Origin: Vibrio ostreicida
GTDB lineage: Bacteria; Pseudomonadota; Gammaproteobacteria; Enterobacterales; Vibrionaceae
DNA: 64,000 bases
Direction of reading: 5' to 3'
Assembly (NCBI RefSeq): GCF_013074385.2
Contig: NZ_JABEYA020000017.1
Coordinates: 1-64,000 of the forward strand
Below the pieces are notes generated by a model, which was not told the origin of the DNA, did not search any database, and saw only the letters and a list, made by a program, of their open reading frames with translations. Below are positions 25,401-33,678 of this stretch, in pieces. A program made the translations under genes and the position numbers. How positions within the stretch are numbered: position 1 is the stretch's first letter; every line of letters begins with the position of its first letter.

Positions 25401-27771
25401 AGTGGACCGCAATGCGTTACCTGAACCAGACTTTCAGTCAGCGTCTTCATTATTTGTTGCCCCTGAAGGCGATAAGGAAACGTTGCTTGCAGACATTTGG
25501 CAAGTTTTACTGAATAGAGAGCACATTAGCCGCTGTGATAGTTTCTTTGCCCTCGGGGGGGATTCGATACTAAGCCTTCAATTGGTGAGTAAACTTAAGT
25601 TAGCCGGCTTTAATGTGACACCAAAGCAGGTTTTTGAAACGCCAATTTTGTCAGAGCTCGCTCAAATTTTGCAAGTTAATCAGGAGCAGGAGTTACGACA
25701 ACTGACAACGGAGCCATTTGGGCTAATGCCTATTCAGGCTCATTTCATGAAACAAAACTTTGCTCAGCCAAATCATTGGAACCAGCACGTTTGCGTTGAA
25801 CTCAAGCAAGACATGGACATTTTGGCGTTAGACGCCGCAGTCACAGCGTTGGTGAAGCATCACCCCTCTTTACGTGTGGCCTACAACCAAACAAATGGGC
25901 AGTGGCAACAAACCTATCGTTCAGACATGCCTGAAAATCGAGTGTGGCAGGCACAACTGGAGGAGGAACGAGACTTTTCCGCCTTTGCCCATGAATTGCA
26001 AACCAGTCTGAATATAGAGTCCGCTCGGTTGATTCAGGCTGGCTATGCTCAAATGAAAGGGAAAAAAAGTCGGCTAATGATTGTGATACACCACCTCGCA
26101 GTGGATGGCGTGTCATGGCGGATATTAATGGATGATCTGTGGCGGGCTTATCAACAGGCCTCTTCCAAACAGACGATTGAACTGCAACCTTGTTATACAT
26201 CGTTAGACATGGCGGTCGCTCGTTTGAAAGCATGGATGACCTCCAGTGAGGGGCGTGAAAGGCAGGCACTGTGGTCTTCGCAGTTTGGTGAAACTAATCA
26301 AACACCAGCGGCGCCCAAAGCAGAATATCGAGACAAACGCTCAGTCAGGGTTGAACTGAGCCGAGAAGCGACCTCCTCCTTAATGGGCAGCAACAACATC
26401 ACCGCTGAAATGGTGACCGCACTGAAACATACTTTATCGAATGAACAAAACAGTATGACCTTGTATCTGGAAAGCCACGGCAGAGAAGAATCGGTATTTG
26501 GTGAATTGGATTTGAGCCGCTTGGTCGGTTGGATGACGAGCCTCTATCCGGTGATCATTAAACGCAGTGACACCATCGATTCGGTGACCAAACGTTTGCA
26601 AGCTCTCAATCAGGATGCAGGCATTGGTTTCGGCGTCCGCAGTTTGCTCAACGAGGCTCAAGAAGTGCCGGCTGAGCTGACATTTAATTACCTTGGGCAA
26701 TATCAAGGGAGCGGCTTTTCACACTGGTGTCAGCCTATTGACTCTGGAAGTGAGGATCAAGCACCGGCGAATACTATGCTGACGCCTTTGGTGGTGAATG
26801 CTCAGATAGTGGACGGGGTGTTATCGGCTGATTTTGAATTCGGGAACCAACACTTTAGTCAACAAGAGATAGAGCAAAAAGCCGCCTCGTGGGTTAAAAA
26901 CCTTGAGGCCCTGCATCGATCACATAACGCATCTCAAATCATCGCAGACGTCAACCTACTCGACAGACTCAATGATGAGGTGGCGGCTCATCCTCCGGTC
27001 TTTTGTGTCCACCCTGTAACAGGGCGAACCGTCGGCTATCAGAAGTTAGCTCAGGCGCTTGCCGGTCATAGAACCGTGTATGGAATCCAATCTCAAAGCA
27101 TCGTATACCCTAATCGCTTTGAGTCTTCCTTTGATTCAATGGCGGATTGCTATTACTCGATCATTCGTCAAATTCAGCCCAAAGGTCCATATACATTGGT
27201 TGGTTGGTCACTGGGTGGGGCTCTTTGTCAGGAAGTCGCCGCACGACTGGAATCCGCTGGAGAACGGGTCGAGTTTCTGGGCTTATTGGATTGCTACGTG
27301 CCGGGCACTGAAATTACCGAAGACCAATGGTCATCGCCTGAAGCAAAAACCAAGCTGGTAGAGCACCTTGAAATCTTGCTTGGTTCACTCACCCAAGAAC
27401 AAAAACAGGGTTGTCTAGAAGGGTTAGACTGTGCGCCACCCAAAGAGTGGCCGAAAGTTTTCTCTGATTGGTTGTCGCGGCAACAGTTTGATTACTATGC
27501 CATAGAAAGTGCTCAGCAGATGCTTTACAGCTGGGCAGTTGAGCAACATATGCGCGCGTTATGTCAGGGGTATCAACTCCCTAACATAAATTGCAGCTCT
27601 CGTGCTTACTGGGCTGGGCAGCCATCCGGTCGGAGTCAGTTGCTCAGCCACCGTCTTGAAGAGACGACGGAGCTGTTTAGCCAAACCGTCTACGATACCG
27701 ATCACTTGGGCATTGTTCAGCATGGGCCTGTGATTCGTGATTTGACTCAAGCCCTTATAAAAGGGCGATGA
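22426..27771 (+). CDS. Terminal NRPS module (C-A-T-E-TE), amphibactin-type
   Basis: A 1781-residue synthetase. C domain (45-470, HHIVSDGWS at 178), A domain (500-1000), carrier T (LGGDSIL, Ser 1047), epimerase E (1090-1510, HHLAVDGVSW at 1222, ESHGRE, VGWMTSLYP and NYLGQ) and thioesterase TE (1525-1781). The TE shows GWSLGG with nucleophile Ser 1595, an Asp in LLDCYVPG and a His in DTDHLGIV. The A domain pocket reads DGECTGGVT, identical to modules 1 and 2, so it should load the same hydroxyornithine-type residue. The TE would release the peptide by hydrolysis or cyclisation. The N-terminal 40 residues are helical and charged and could dock to the C-terminal tail of the previous synthetase. 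The gene is coupled to it by an ATGA overlap. Confidence 0.93.
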   Translation: MTTKIDKAALAKRFLKLGQQEQAKFIALLDAKGMSFETLPIVACDENKRVPLSPAQKRLWDIYQLDMGNSAYHISGGFELDGSVDESAIERALRQVMEKHHSLRTRFIADNGEPLQYVETAILTQVELIDGRYLSPSQADRIRADFIERPFDLYHDMPLRLLCLKVADNKTHLIVAMHHIVSDGWSIGLLIKDLVSAYQGISLAPLAIQYRDFSLWQSALLKAGKGQSELDFWEKELGCVQPEKLFEWKGKVVPNQRRESAQIVWDLPRERAGKFAQLAQHNKVTTSSLWLSLWQIALAKVSGRRDIRIGMPMANRTRPEVGDVIGFFVNTNVIKQYLEPQQTLAHILTACHNKMLDIQEQQLLPFDQVVASLLTTRVVGETPYFQVLFNHQVNQTESVEFSAGVFAKPLGLQGQYALFDVALDVLESSDKTRVTLTYAKDRIDSDTMESLGRVLQQIASDVEANLNTSLAGIDPLGPDLHRRLAVLSQPQGNWFYRPVSEFFDRQSAQQPEAVALKHGQDTYTFSQVEKRSNQLAQQLVSLGVQRDQAIGVLFERGCEMIIAMIAVMKAGGAFLPLDPDYPTDRLAYMLDDSNADIVLSSHRLSERWQEVAEQFVSDKVAPLYLEALPWPSLPEQKPNIAILPDQLAYIIYTSGSTGKPKGVAIAHDGLSMHVQTIGEQYGMTPDDVELHFASISFDGAIERWAVPLAFGSRLVIRDQQLWSAEQTCRILEQERITIACFPPSYVGPLLDWIEQTRPSLRVRSWTLGGEAFTRETYERLQSVVQPPRIINGYGPTETVVTPLIWRAYPDDTLSSAYAPIGQPVGDRKLYVLDDQLNRVAPTLIGELYIGEESGLARGYLAKPDMTAERFIPDPFSPNGQRMYRTGDLVRWRSDGVMEYFGRVDQQIKIRGFRVELGEIESRLQHVSKVETCIVAAHRHGANIRLVGYLHGSGAQFVVLEDVLQALSTYLPEYMVPSCLIVLTELPLTPAGKVDRNALPEPDFQSASSLFVAPEGDKETLLADIWQVLLNREHISRCDSFFALGGDSILSLQLVSKLKLAGFNVTPKQVFETPILSELAQILQVNQEQELRQLTTEPFGLMPIQAHFMKQNFAQPNHWNQHVCVELKQDMDILALDAAVTALVKHHPSLRVAYNQTNGQWQQTYRSDMPENRVWQAQLEEERDFSAFAHELQTSLNIESARLIQAGYAQMKGKKSRLMIVIHHLAVDGVSWRILMDDLWRAYQQASSKQTIELQPCYTSLDMAVARLKAWMTSSEGRERQALWSSQFGETNQTPAAPKAEYRDKRSVRVELSREATSSLMGSNNITAEMVTALKHTLSNEQNSMTLYLESHGREESVFGELDLSRLVGWMTSLYPVIIKRSDTIDSVTKRLQALNQDAGIGFGVRSLLNEAQEVPAELTFNYLGQYQGSGFSHWCQPIDSGSEDQAPANTMLTPLVVNAQIVDGVLSADFEFGNQHFSQQEIEQKAASWVKNLEALHRSHNASQIIADVNLLDRLNDEVAAHPPVFCVHPVTGRTVGYQKLAQALAGHRTVYGIQSQSIVYPNRFESSFDSMADCYYSIIRQIQPKGPYTLVGWSLGGALCQEVAARLESAGERVEFLGLLDCYVPGTEITEDQWSSPEAKTKLVEHLEILLGSLTQEQKQGCLEGLDCAPPKEWPKVFSDWLSRQQFDYYAIESAQQMLYSWAVEQHMRALCQGYQLPNINCSSRAYWAGQPSGRSQLLSHRLEETTELFSQTVYDTDHLGIVQHGPVIRDLTQALIKGR

Positions 27772-27826
27772 TCTATTTACAGATTCCATTTTATCGCAAA
27801 ACTGGTACACTCACACAATAAATACA

Positions 27827-27845
27827 AATGATAATGCTTATCATA
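27827..27845 (+). promoter_or_regulatory. Strong Fur box upstream of the receptor operon
   Basis: AATGATAATGCTTATCATA differs from the 19-bp Fur consensus at about two positions and is the best of the three Fur boxes. It lies about 50 bp before the receptor ATG. Confidence 0.85.
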
Positions 27846-27892
27846 ACTATTAGTGTAACGTTCGGTAAAGATAGACGTTTAAGGAGAAACAT

Positions 27893-30118
27893 ATGAATCG
27901 ACAGTTTATGCTGAATCCAGCAGCGCTCGCCATCACGTGTGCCCTCGCAGTGGGTGTAGCGCACGCGCAAGAAGATGAAACCGTGGTTGTTATTGGTCAG
28001 CAGGATGACAGTTCGGTCGGTCCGGATTTCAGTTATCTGGGTCAGCAAAGTCGCACCGCAACCAAAACGGATTTAGCGGTTCATGAAACACCACGATCGG
28101 TATCTGTGGTCACACGTGAGCAGATGGATGATCGTGCTTCAATCAGTATTTCAGATGCGCTTCAATATACACCGGGTATTCAAGCCAATCACTATGGTGA
28201 TGACAACAAACAAGACTGGTTTGTTGTGCGTGGTTTTACCCAAGCTGGCACGGGTTTGTATCAAGATGGAACACGCTTGTATTCAGCGGGTTTTTACAGC
28301 TGGCAGATAGACCCATTTGGCTTAGAGCGGGTAGAGATTTTACGTGGTCCAGCGTCAGTACTCTATGGACAAAACCCACCAGGTGGCTTGATTAATACCG
28401 TGAGTAAACGGCCCCAATTTGACGGTGGCTCCGGTCAAGTATCGGTTGAGTACGGTTCGTACAACCGGACTCAGCTCAGTTTGGATGTTAACCGAGAAAT
28501 TAATGATGATGTCGCCTTTCGTCTCGTGGCAATGGGTCGACAAAATGGTACTAAGGTCGACAATGTAGAGGCTAAACGCATTTTGGTTGCCCCTTCTCTT
28601 CTCTGGAACATCAACGATCGCAATACCATTACGTTTTTGGCTAACTACCAGAAAGACGACTCAGATCCTTACTTGCAGTTCTTGCCCATGGAAGGGACTC
28701 TAACCAGTAATCCAAATGGAAAAATTGCGGATAATGTAGCGTTGGGTAACCCAGACTGGGAAAAATTTGAACGTGAACAACTGTCGTTCGGTTATGAATT
28801 TGAGCATGAGTTTAGTCACGCCCTTCGCTTTGGTCAATCGGCTCGGTATAGCCGGATGGAAGTTGACGTAAAGCAAATGTATTTTGCGGCCTATGCTGCT
28901 GATACCCAATTGAGTGGGTTGCTTGACCCAACGAGCGCAAGAGACACGATTGTGCGCGGCGCGACAACTGAGCAGGGCCACTCTGACGCGTTTAATATTG
29001 ATAATCGCTTAATATATACATTTGAAACTGGCGCTTTTCAACATACTTTGTTAACGGGTTTGGATTATCAAAGGATCAAAATTGAGGGGCAAGATTATGC
29101 GTCCGACCCTTTGGTCGCTGACGGCAATGCTAGTGTTGATCTGAGCCTCGCAGGGTTGGGCGTTGTCGCCGAACCGAGGTTCAATATTTATAACCCGAGT
29201 TACACAAACAATGTGGTTTTGATTAATTCGTCGAACTTTTCGACGTTATCGGATGCTGATTTGCAAACGACAATAACAGAGAATCAGCAGGTTGGTTTTT
29301 ACATACAGGATCAGGTCCGCTACAACGATTGGGTGCTGCAGGCGGGGGTGCGCTACGATGATACGTCAAACAAACAAAGCAACCAGTCAACCGGTACAAC
29401 TTATCAGGCAGATTACGAAAAGTGGACGTCAAATGCGGCGGTAGCGTATGTAATGGACAATGGTTTTACGCCTTACATCAGTTATGCCCAGTCCTTTGAG
29501 CCTGTGATAAAAACGACCAATAATCAGGCGGCCAGTCCGGAGCGTGGTGAAGCGATCGAAGCCGGCATCAAATACCAACCCAGCAGTTTCGATGGGTACT
29601 TTAACCTGTCTGTGTTTGATGCAACCAAAAAAGATGTCGTTCAAGTGAGTGGCACTGAAGTTAAGCAAATTGGTGAAATTCGTAACCTTGGGGTCGAGTT
29701 GGAAGCGGTAGCCAATGTGACTCAGTCATTAACTTTGATTGGTAATCTTTCTCACATTGACTCAGAAATCAAAAAAGACAATAACGCGGCGAATATTGGT
29801 CATAGACCAGCGCAAGTCGCCGATATTCTGGCCACGGCGTGGGCCAAATACCAGTTCTTTGGTGGCACCTTTGATGGCTTGACTCTAGGTGGTGGTGCTC
29901 GTTATACCAGTGATACCTATGCTGACAATACCGGCCAGAATCAAGTGCCTTCATATACCCTTTATGATGCGACCATCAGTTATCGTCTTGAAGACTACAA
30001 GCTTCAGGTCGCGGCGAAAAACATTTTTGATAAAGAGTATATTTCTACCTGCAGTAACTCGATCTGTTACTACGGTGATCGCCGAAACATTATTGCGAGC
30101 CTTAGCTATGACTGGTAA
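27893..30118 (+). CDS. TonB-dependent siderophore receptor
   Basis: A 741-residue outer-membrane receptor. The signal peptide runs to about residue 26 (GVAHAQ), followed by a TonB-box-like ETVVVIG. The plug domain (about 55-170) carries TPRSVSVVTREQM, ILRGPASVLYGQNPPGG and GGLINTVSKRP, and the 22-strand barrel ends in the aromatic residue of LSYDW. This is the FhuA/FpvA siderophore-receptor group. It should import the ferric form of the siderophore made by the neighbouring NRPSs. The AGGAG ribosome-binding site and ATG at 27893 are clear. The last 11 bases overlap the acetyltransferase gene. Confidence 0.93.
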   Translation: MNRQFMLNPAALAITCALAVGVAHAQEDETVVVIGQQDDSSVGPDFSYLGQQSRTATKTDLAVHETPRSVSVVTREQMDDRASISISDALQYTPGIQANHYGDDNKQDWFVVRGFTQAGTGLYQDGTRLYSAGFYSWQIDPFGLERVEILRGPASVLYGQNPPGGLINTVSKRPQFDGGSGQVSVEYGSYNRTQLSLDVNREINDDVAFRLVAMGRQNGTKVDNVEAKRILVAPSLLWNINDRNTITFLANYQKDDSDPYLQFLPMEGTLTSNPNGKIADNVALGNPDWEKFEREQLSFGYEFEHEFSHALRFGQSARYSRMEVDVKQMYFAAYAADTQLSGLLDPTSARDTIVRGATTEQGHSDAFNIDNRLIYTFETGAFQHTLLTGLDYQRIKIEGQDYASDPLVADGNASVDLSLAGLGVVAEPRFNIYNPSYTNNVVLINSSNFSTLSDADLQTTITENQQVGFYIQDQVRYNDWVLQAGVRYDDTSNKQSNQSTGTTYQADYEKWTSNAAVAYVMDNGFTPYISYAQSFEPVIKTTNNQAASPERGEAIEAGIKYQPSSFDGYFNLSVFDATKKDVVQVSGTEVKQIGEIRNLGVELEAVANVTQSLTLIGNLSHIDSEIKKDNNAANIGHRPAQVADILATAWAKYQFFGGTFDGLTLGGGARYTSDTYADNTGQNQVPSYTLYDATISYRLEDYKLQVAAKNIFDKEYISTCSNSICYYGDRRNIIASLSYDW

Positions 30119-31076
30119 TTCCCTCATCCGAAACGCTTTACTAGATGGACAGAGTATTCAGCAACAGGGTGATAAATGTTGCATCAACGTTGGTCGTGGT
30201 GAACTGATTTTAGAGAAACACACGACCGGTGATTGGCATCTTGCTCATTGTCAGGTTAGCGACCAAGATCTCATTCCTGCTTTGGTTCTCGCGTTGGAAC
30301 ATCGTTTGGACATTCGGTGTATCTATCTTGGCGATAGTGTGTATTCGCCCCTCTTGGATTTTGTCTATGTCAGTCAACAAGGGCAGCGATTTATCTGGCG
30401 TGAAACCCTTATGCAGCTCCCAGAACTGTGGTTGAGCCAACGTCGTTGTGCGTTGCCTCACAAACAAGTTTTAGCGCCCAACGGTTACCATCCGATGCGT
30501 CCAAAGCCGCAAAAAGGGCCCCTCTATCGTCGTTACATCCCTGAGTTGGAAAGCACTCTTTCTTTGGTTGGATTGGATGTTGATCAGCACGCTAGATTAT
30601 TCTCAAAATGGCAGAACAGTCCGCGGGTAGCGGCATTTTGGGAACAAACCGGTTCTTTGGATGAACACACGGCTTATCTTGAGGAGCAGGTGGCGAATGA
30701 CAAGAATCAACTGCTAATGGTGTGCCTAAACGAGCAACCTTTCGCGTACATTGAAGCCTACTGGACCAAAGAAGATCGTATATCACCTTACTATGAAGCG
30801 GGTGATTATGACCGCGGTATTCACATGCTTGTCGGTGAACAGGAACACCGCGGTGCGCATAAAGTGGCCGCTTGGCTACCTTCAGTGTGTCATTTCCTGT
30901 ACTTATCCGATCCTAGAACACAAAAAATTGTCAGTGAGCCGAGAGCAGATAACAGTAAGATGATCGGTTATTTGCACACCTACGGCTTTGCTCAATTAAA
31001 GCAATTTCATTTCCCTCACAAACGGGCAGCGCTGATGTGTCAGTTGAGAGATACCTTTTTTAGTGATTGTTTTTAA
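30108..31076 (+). CDS. IucB-like N-hydroxyornithine acetyltransferase (GNAT)
   Basis: A 322-residue protein. The C-terminal two thirds match the IucB/RhbD siderophore acyltransferase group: RYIPELESTLSL, NSPRVAAFWEQTGS, FAYIEAYWTKEDRI, then DRGIHMLVGEQEHRGAH and EPRADN. Known members acetylate the hydroxylated side-chain amine of Lys or Orn using acetyl-CoA, forming the iron-binding hydroxamate. Together with the ornithine hydroxylase downstream it should supply N5-acetyl-N5-hydroxyornithine. The start at 30108 lies inside the receptor stop region (11-base overlap), giving translational coupling; earlier in-frame starts would run far into the receptor gene. Confidence 0.87.
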   Translation: MTGNSLIRNALLDGQSIQQQGDKCCINVGRGELILEKHTTGDWHLAHCQVSDQDLIPALVLALEHRLDIRCIYLGDSVYSPLLDFVYVSQQGQRFIWRETLMQLPELWLSQRRCALPHKQVLAPNGYHPMRPKPQKGPLYRRYIPELESTLSLVGLDVDQHARLFSKWQNSPRVAAFWEQTGSLDEHTAYLEEQVANDKNQLLMVCLNEQPFAYIEAYWTKEDRISPYYEAGDYDRGIHMLVGEQEHRGAHKVAAWLPSVCHFLYLSDPRTQKIVSEPRADNSKMIGYLHTYGFAQLKQFHFPHKRAALMCQLRDTFFSDCF

Positions 31077-31144
31077 CATCTTGACCCAAGCGGGTACTTT
31101 ACGCGAAGAGCCAAAGGGCTCAAGGAAATATACGAGGTACAAAA

Positions 31145-32437
31145 ATGACAGACCAGATTCAAGAATATGATGTGCTTGGCGTGGGCTTTGGTCCGGCCAA
31201 CCTGTCAATCGCCATTGCTTTGGAAGAGACGGCTCAAAAACAAAACCTGAGTTATTGCTTTTTGGAGCAAAAATCTCATTTTGAATGGCATGGCGGTATG
31301 TTGCTCGATGGCACCAGAATGCAAATATCCTGTCTTAAGGACTTGGTTACGCTGAGAAACCCCACGAGTCCATATTCATTTGTCAATTATCTGCATGCTC
31401 ATGATAGGTTAAGCTCGTTTATCAATCTTGGCTCGCTTCATCCTTCACGGGTTGAATTTAACGACTACCTCACTTGGGTCGCGAAACAATTTGAATCCGT
31501 TGTGACTTATGCGCAACGTGTTGTCTATATTGAGCCGATTGAACAAGACGGTGAAATCACGAAAGTTCGGGTGATCTCGACGGATATTCACGGCAATCGC
31601 ACGATACGTCTTGCTAAGAATCTTCTTATCGGTATGGGAGGGATGCCAAAGCTACCAACACTGTTCAGTGGGTTAGAAGATGAGAACGTTATCCATTCAT
31701 CGCAGTATAAAGTGTGGCGAGAAACCTTCGATAAAGGCGCGACCCCACCCAAAATTGCCGTGGTTGGCGCTGGGCAAAGTGCCGCAGAAATTTTTGTTGA
31801 CTTGACCAATCGATATGGCGATGGGGAAGTCCATCTCGTCAACCGCAATTTTGCCTTGCATCCTGCGGATGATAGTGCGTTTGTGAACGAAATTTTCGAC
31901 CCAGAGTTTACGGACCATGTTTACTCAAGGACAGAAGAAGAGCGCAAGAAGGTGTTGTCGCGATTCAATGGGACCAATTACTCAGTGGTTGATACCGAAG
32001 AGCTTAGTGCTATCTATGAGCGTCTGTATCTACAAAAAGTAACAGGAGAAGGTAAACACCAACACTTGCGTTGTTATGATATTCAAGAAGTGGGTCAAAA
32101 ATCGGGCAAAATTTCTCTTCGATTTAGCGATCGGATTCATTCCCAGCAAAGCTGGCAGGATTATGACGCGGTTGTATTGGCCACGGGGTATCGATATGAT
32201 CAGTTTAACCAGATGTTGGATAAACTCGAGCCACTGATGTTGAGTCAACAAGTTGAGCGGCATTATCGATTACCCATGAAGTCATCGTGCAAGGTCAACG
32301 TCTTCTTACAAGGCTGCTGTGAGTCTTCACATGGACTAAGTGATACTTTACTGTCAGTACTGGCGATACGTTCAAAAGAGATTGTGGATTCTCTGTTTGA
32401 TAATATTCACGTAGAGCGGGAAAATATCAACGCCTAG
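31145..32437 (+). CDS. L-ornithine N5-monooxygenase (PvdA-like)
   Basis: A 430-residue flavoprotein of the PvdA/IucD/SidA family. The FAD motif GVGFGPANLS lies near residue 12, the substrate region MQISCLKDLVTLRNPTSPYS near 60, and the NADPH motif GAGQSAAE near 208. FVNEIFDPEF, NYSVVDTE and an ATGYRYD motif follow, with SHGLSDTLLS at the C-terminus. The close match to PvdA in the substrate region supports ornithine over lysine. The reaction is NADPH- and O2-dependent hydroxylation of the side-chain amine, the first committed step to the hydroxamate. It is the last gene of the receptor operon and is followed by a strong terminator. Confidence 0.9.
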   Translation: MTDQIQEYDVLGVGFGPANLSIAIALEETAQKQNLSYCFLEQKSHFEWHGGMLLDGTRMQISCLKDLVTLRNPTSPYSFVNYLHAHDRLSSFINLGSLHPSRVEFNDYLTWVAKQFESVVTYAQRVVYIEPIEQDGEITKVRVISTDIHGNRTIRLAKNLLIGMGGMPKLPTLFSGLEDENVIHSSQYKVWRETFDKGATPPKIAVVGAGQSAAEIFVDLTNRYGDGEVHLVNRNFALHPADDSAFVNEIFDPEFTDHVYSRTEEERKKVLSRFNGTNYSVVDTEELSAIYERLYLQKVTGEGKHQHLRCYDIQEVGQKSGKISLRFSDRIHSQQSWQDYDAVVLATGYRYDQFNQMLDKLEPLMLSQQVERHYRLPMKSSCKVNVFLQGCCESSHGLSDTLLSVLAIRSKEIVDSLFDNIHVERENINA

Positions 32438-32451
32438 TGATGTGAAATCAG

Positions 32452-32482
32452 AAAAACCGCAATCTTAAGATTGCGGTTTTTT
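32452..32482 (+). terminator. Rho-independent terminator of the siderophore locus
   Basis: AAAAACCGCAATC pairs perfectly with GATTGCGGTTTTT around a TTAA loop and runs into a T tract, 15 bases after the hydroxylase stop. Confidence 0.93.
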
Positions 32483-32607
32483 CATTTTAAATGAGGGGGT
32501 TGCGTTACGTAAGGAAAAGTGTAGTAAAAAATTGACATTGTCTTCAAATAACCGCAGCAAAAAATGGTTATGTTATAGGTGTTGATTTTTGTACGAGGCT
32601 CTCTAGC

Positions 32608-33111
32608 TTGACACCACATTCAGTAAAATCAGGCCTTAAAATGATAGCGCTCTTAGAAGGCGTTAAAGGGTTATTGTCCTTGATTGTCGCCATTGGTTTA
32701 CATACGTTGGCAGGACAAAACCTGCAACAATGGGCGGAGTCGTTAGTTTTACATGCGCATCTTAATCCCGCCCACCACCTGCCGGGTATCTTTATTCAGG
32801 CAATGGAAAAGGTGCCTCAAGATAATATCCCTCTGATCATCTCCGGTGCCATAGCGTATACAGTACTACGATGGTTAGAAGCTTATGGATTATGGAGAGG
32901 GCAACGTTGGACTGAATGGCTGGCATTGGTCAGCAGCGCGCTTTACATTCCCTTTGAAATTTATGGATTAGTTTATTACCCAAGCCTACTTGGGTTTTGT
33001 GTACTGTTCGTCAACCTCGCCATTGTCATCTATATTGCAAGATCATTGTTTGCCCAATCGGTTGAAGGGACGTGTGATAAATCTTACCCCGCAGCGCCTT
33101 CGTCGAGCTAA
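32608..33111 (+). CDS. DUF2127 family membrane protein
   Basis: A 167-residue integral membrane protein with about four hydrophobic segments. Features typical of DUF2127 are SGLKMIALLEGVKGLLSL at the N-terminus, RWLEAYGLWRGQRWTEW in the middle and PFEIYGLVYYPS. The function of the family is unknown. TTG at 32608 has a GAGG site at good spacing; an internal ATG at 32641 is the alternative start. It stands alone after the siderophore terminator and is not obviously linked to it. Confidence 0.72.
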   Translation: MTPHSVKSGLKMIALLEGVKGLLSLIVAIGLHTLAGQNLQQWAESLVLHAHLNPAHHLPGIFIQAMEKVPQDNIPLIISGAIAYTVLRWLEAYGLWRGQRWTEWLALVSSALYIPFEIYGLVYYPSLLGFCVLFVNLAIVIYIARSLFAQSVEGTCDKSYPAAPSSS

Positions 33112-33678
33112 GAGGAGGCATGTTTCTCTCGCGTTATCGCACATGGCTTTTTTCTTCACTCAGGCTGTATCTCCGGCGCGCCTATCTACTCACTGCGGGT
33201 ATTGACATTTTTGGACTAGAACCCACTTTAATGCGTGGGGCCGCTTTCTATTTTTGTCTCAGACCAAAGAAAACAGCCCTAAAAAAGCGAGTGGATCTGC
33301 CTTTGACATCACCGCGGCTGTGAAATGCAACTCAATTCATTTGAGCTTCAAGCTCTGCTCTGTCCTCAGAGACGAGACTGGCCTTTTTGACTCTATTCAT
33401 AACGATTCCCTCAGTAACAAATATGTGACAGGTTCGACTTTTTGTGGGTTTCTCTAAGGGTTTGTATAGAAATCAAAGCAGTAAATTAGCCAATTTTTGC
33501 CTCGTTCAAATTATTATTGTCAATAACTCTGCATTGCGTATCTCTTATAGTGATTTCTTAGTGCTTTCTGTTACAAAACCGCTTTCTTCGACTATGCTCA
33601 AGTTAAGCAACTGAGTTTACGCTTGAAGTTGACAGCGTACTCCGTAAGGACTTAGCGCAACGGTATAAGCGAGTAGTT
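33112..33678. other. 567-bp gap before the signalling operon
   Basis: No credible gene. A short open frame after AGAGGAGG at 33111 would start only one base from the Shine-Dalgarno and encodes an Arg-rich stretch unlike a protein. A GAGCTT-C-AAGCTC palindrome lies at 33343-33355 and a CTCTG/CAGAG hairpin at 33358-33371. The TTGACA at 33629 could be a -35 element, but its -10 partner is poor. The promoter of the downstream operon probably lies in the last 150 bp. Confidence 0.5.

Noticed and set aside
25841..26269. 142-codon minus-strand frame inside the second NRPS
   Set aside because: It is antisense to the epimerase domain, with no ribosome-binding site or recognisable domain.
29889..30107. 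N-terminal extension of the acetyltransferase
   Set aside because: It lies wholly inside the receptor gene in another frame; the ATG at 30108 fits the IucB family length and couples to the receptor stop.
33120..33323. Open frame preceded by AGAGGAGG
   Set aside because: The Shine-Dalgarno is only one base from the ATG, and the product is a short Arg/Leu-rich stretch with no protein-like pattern.
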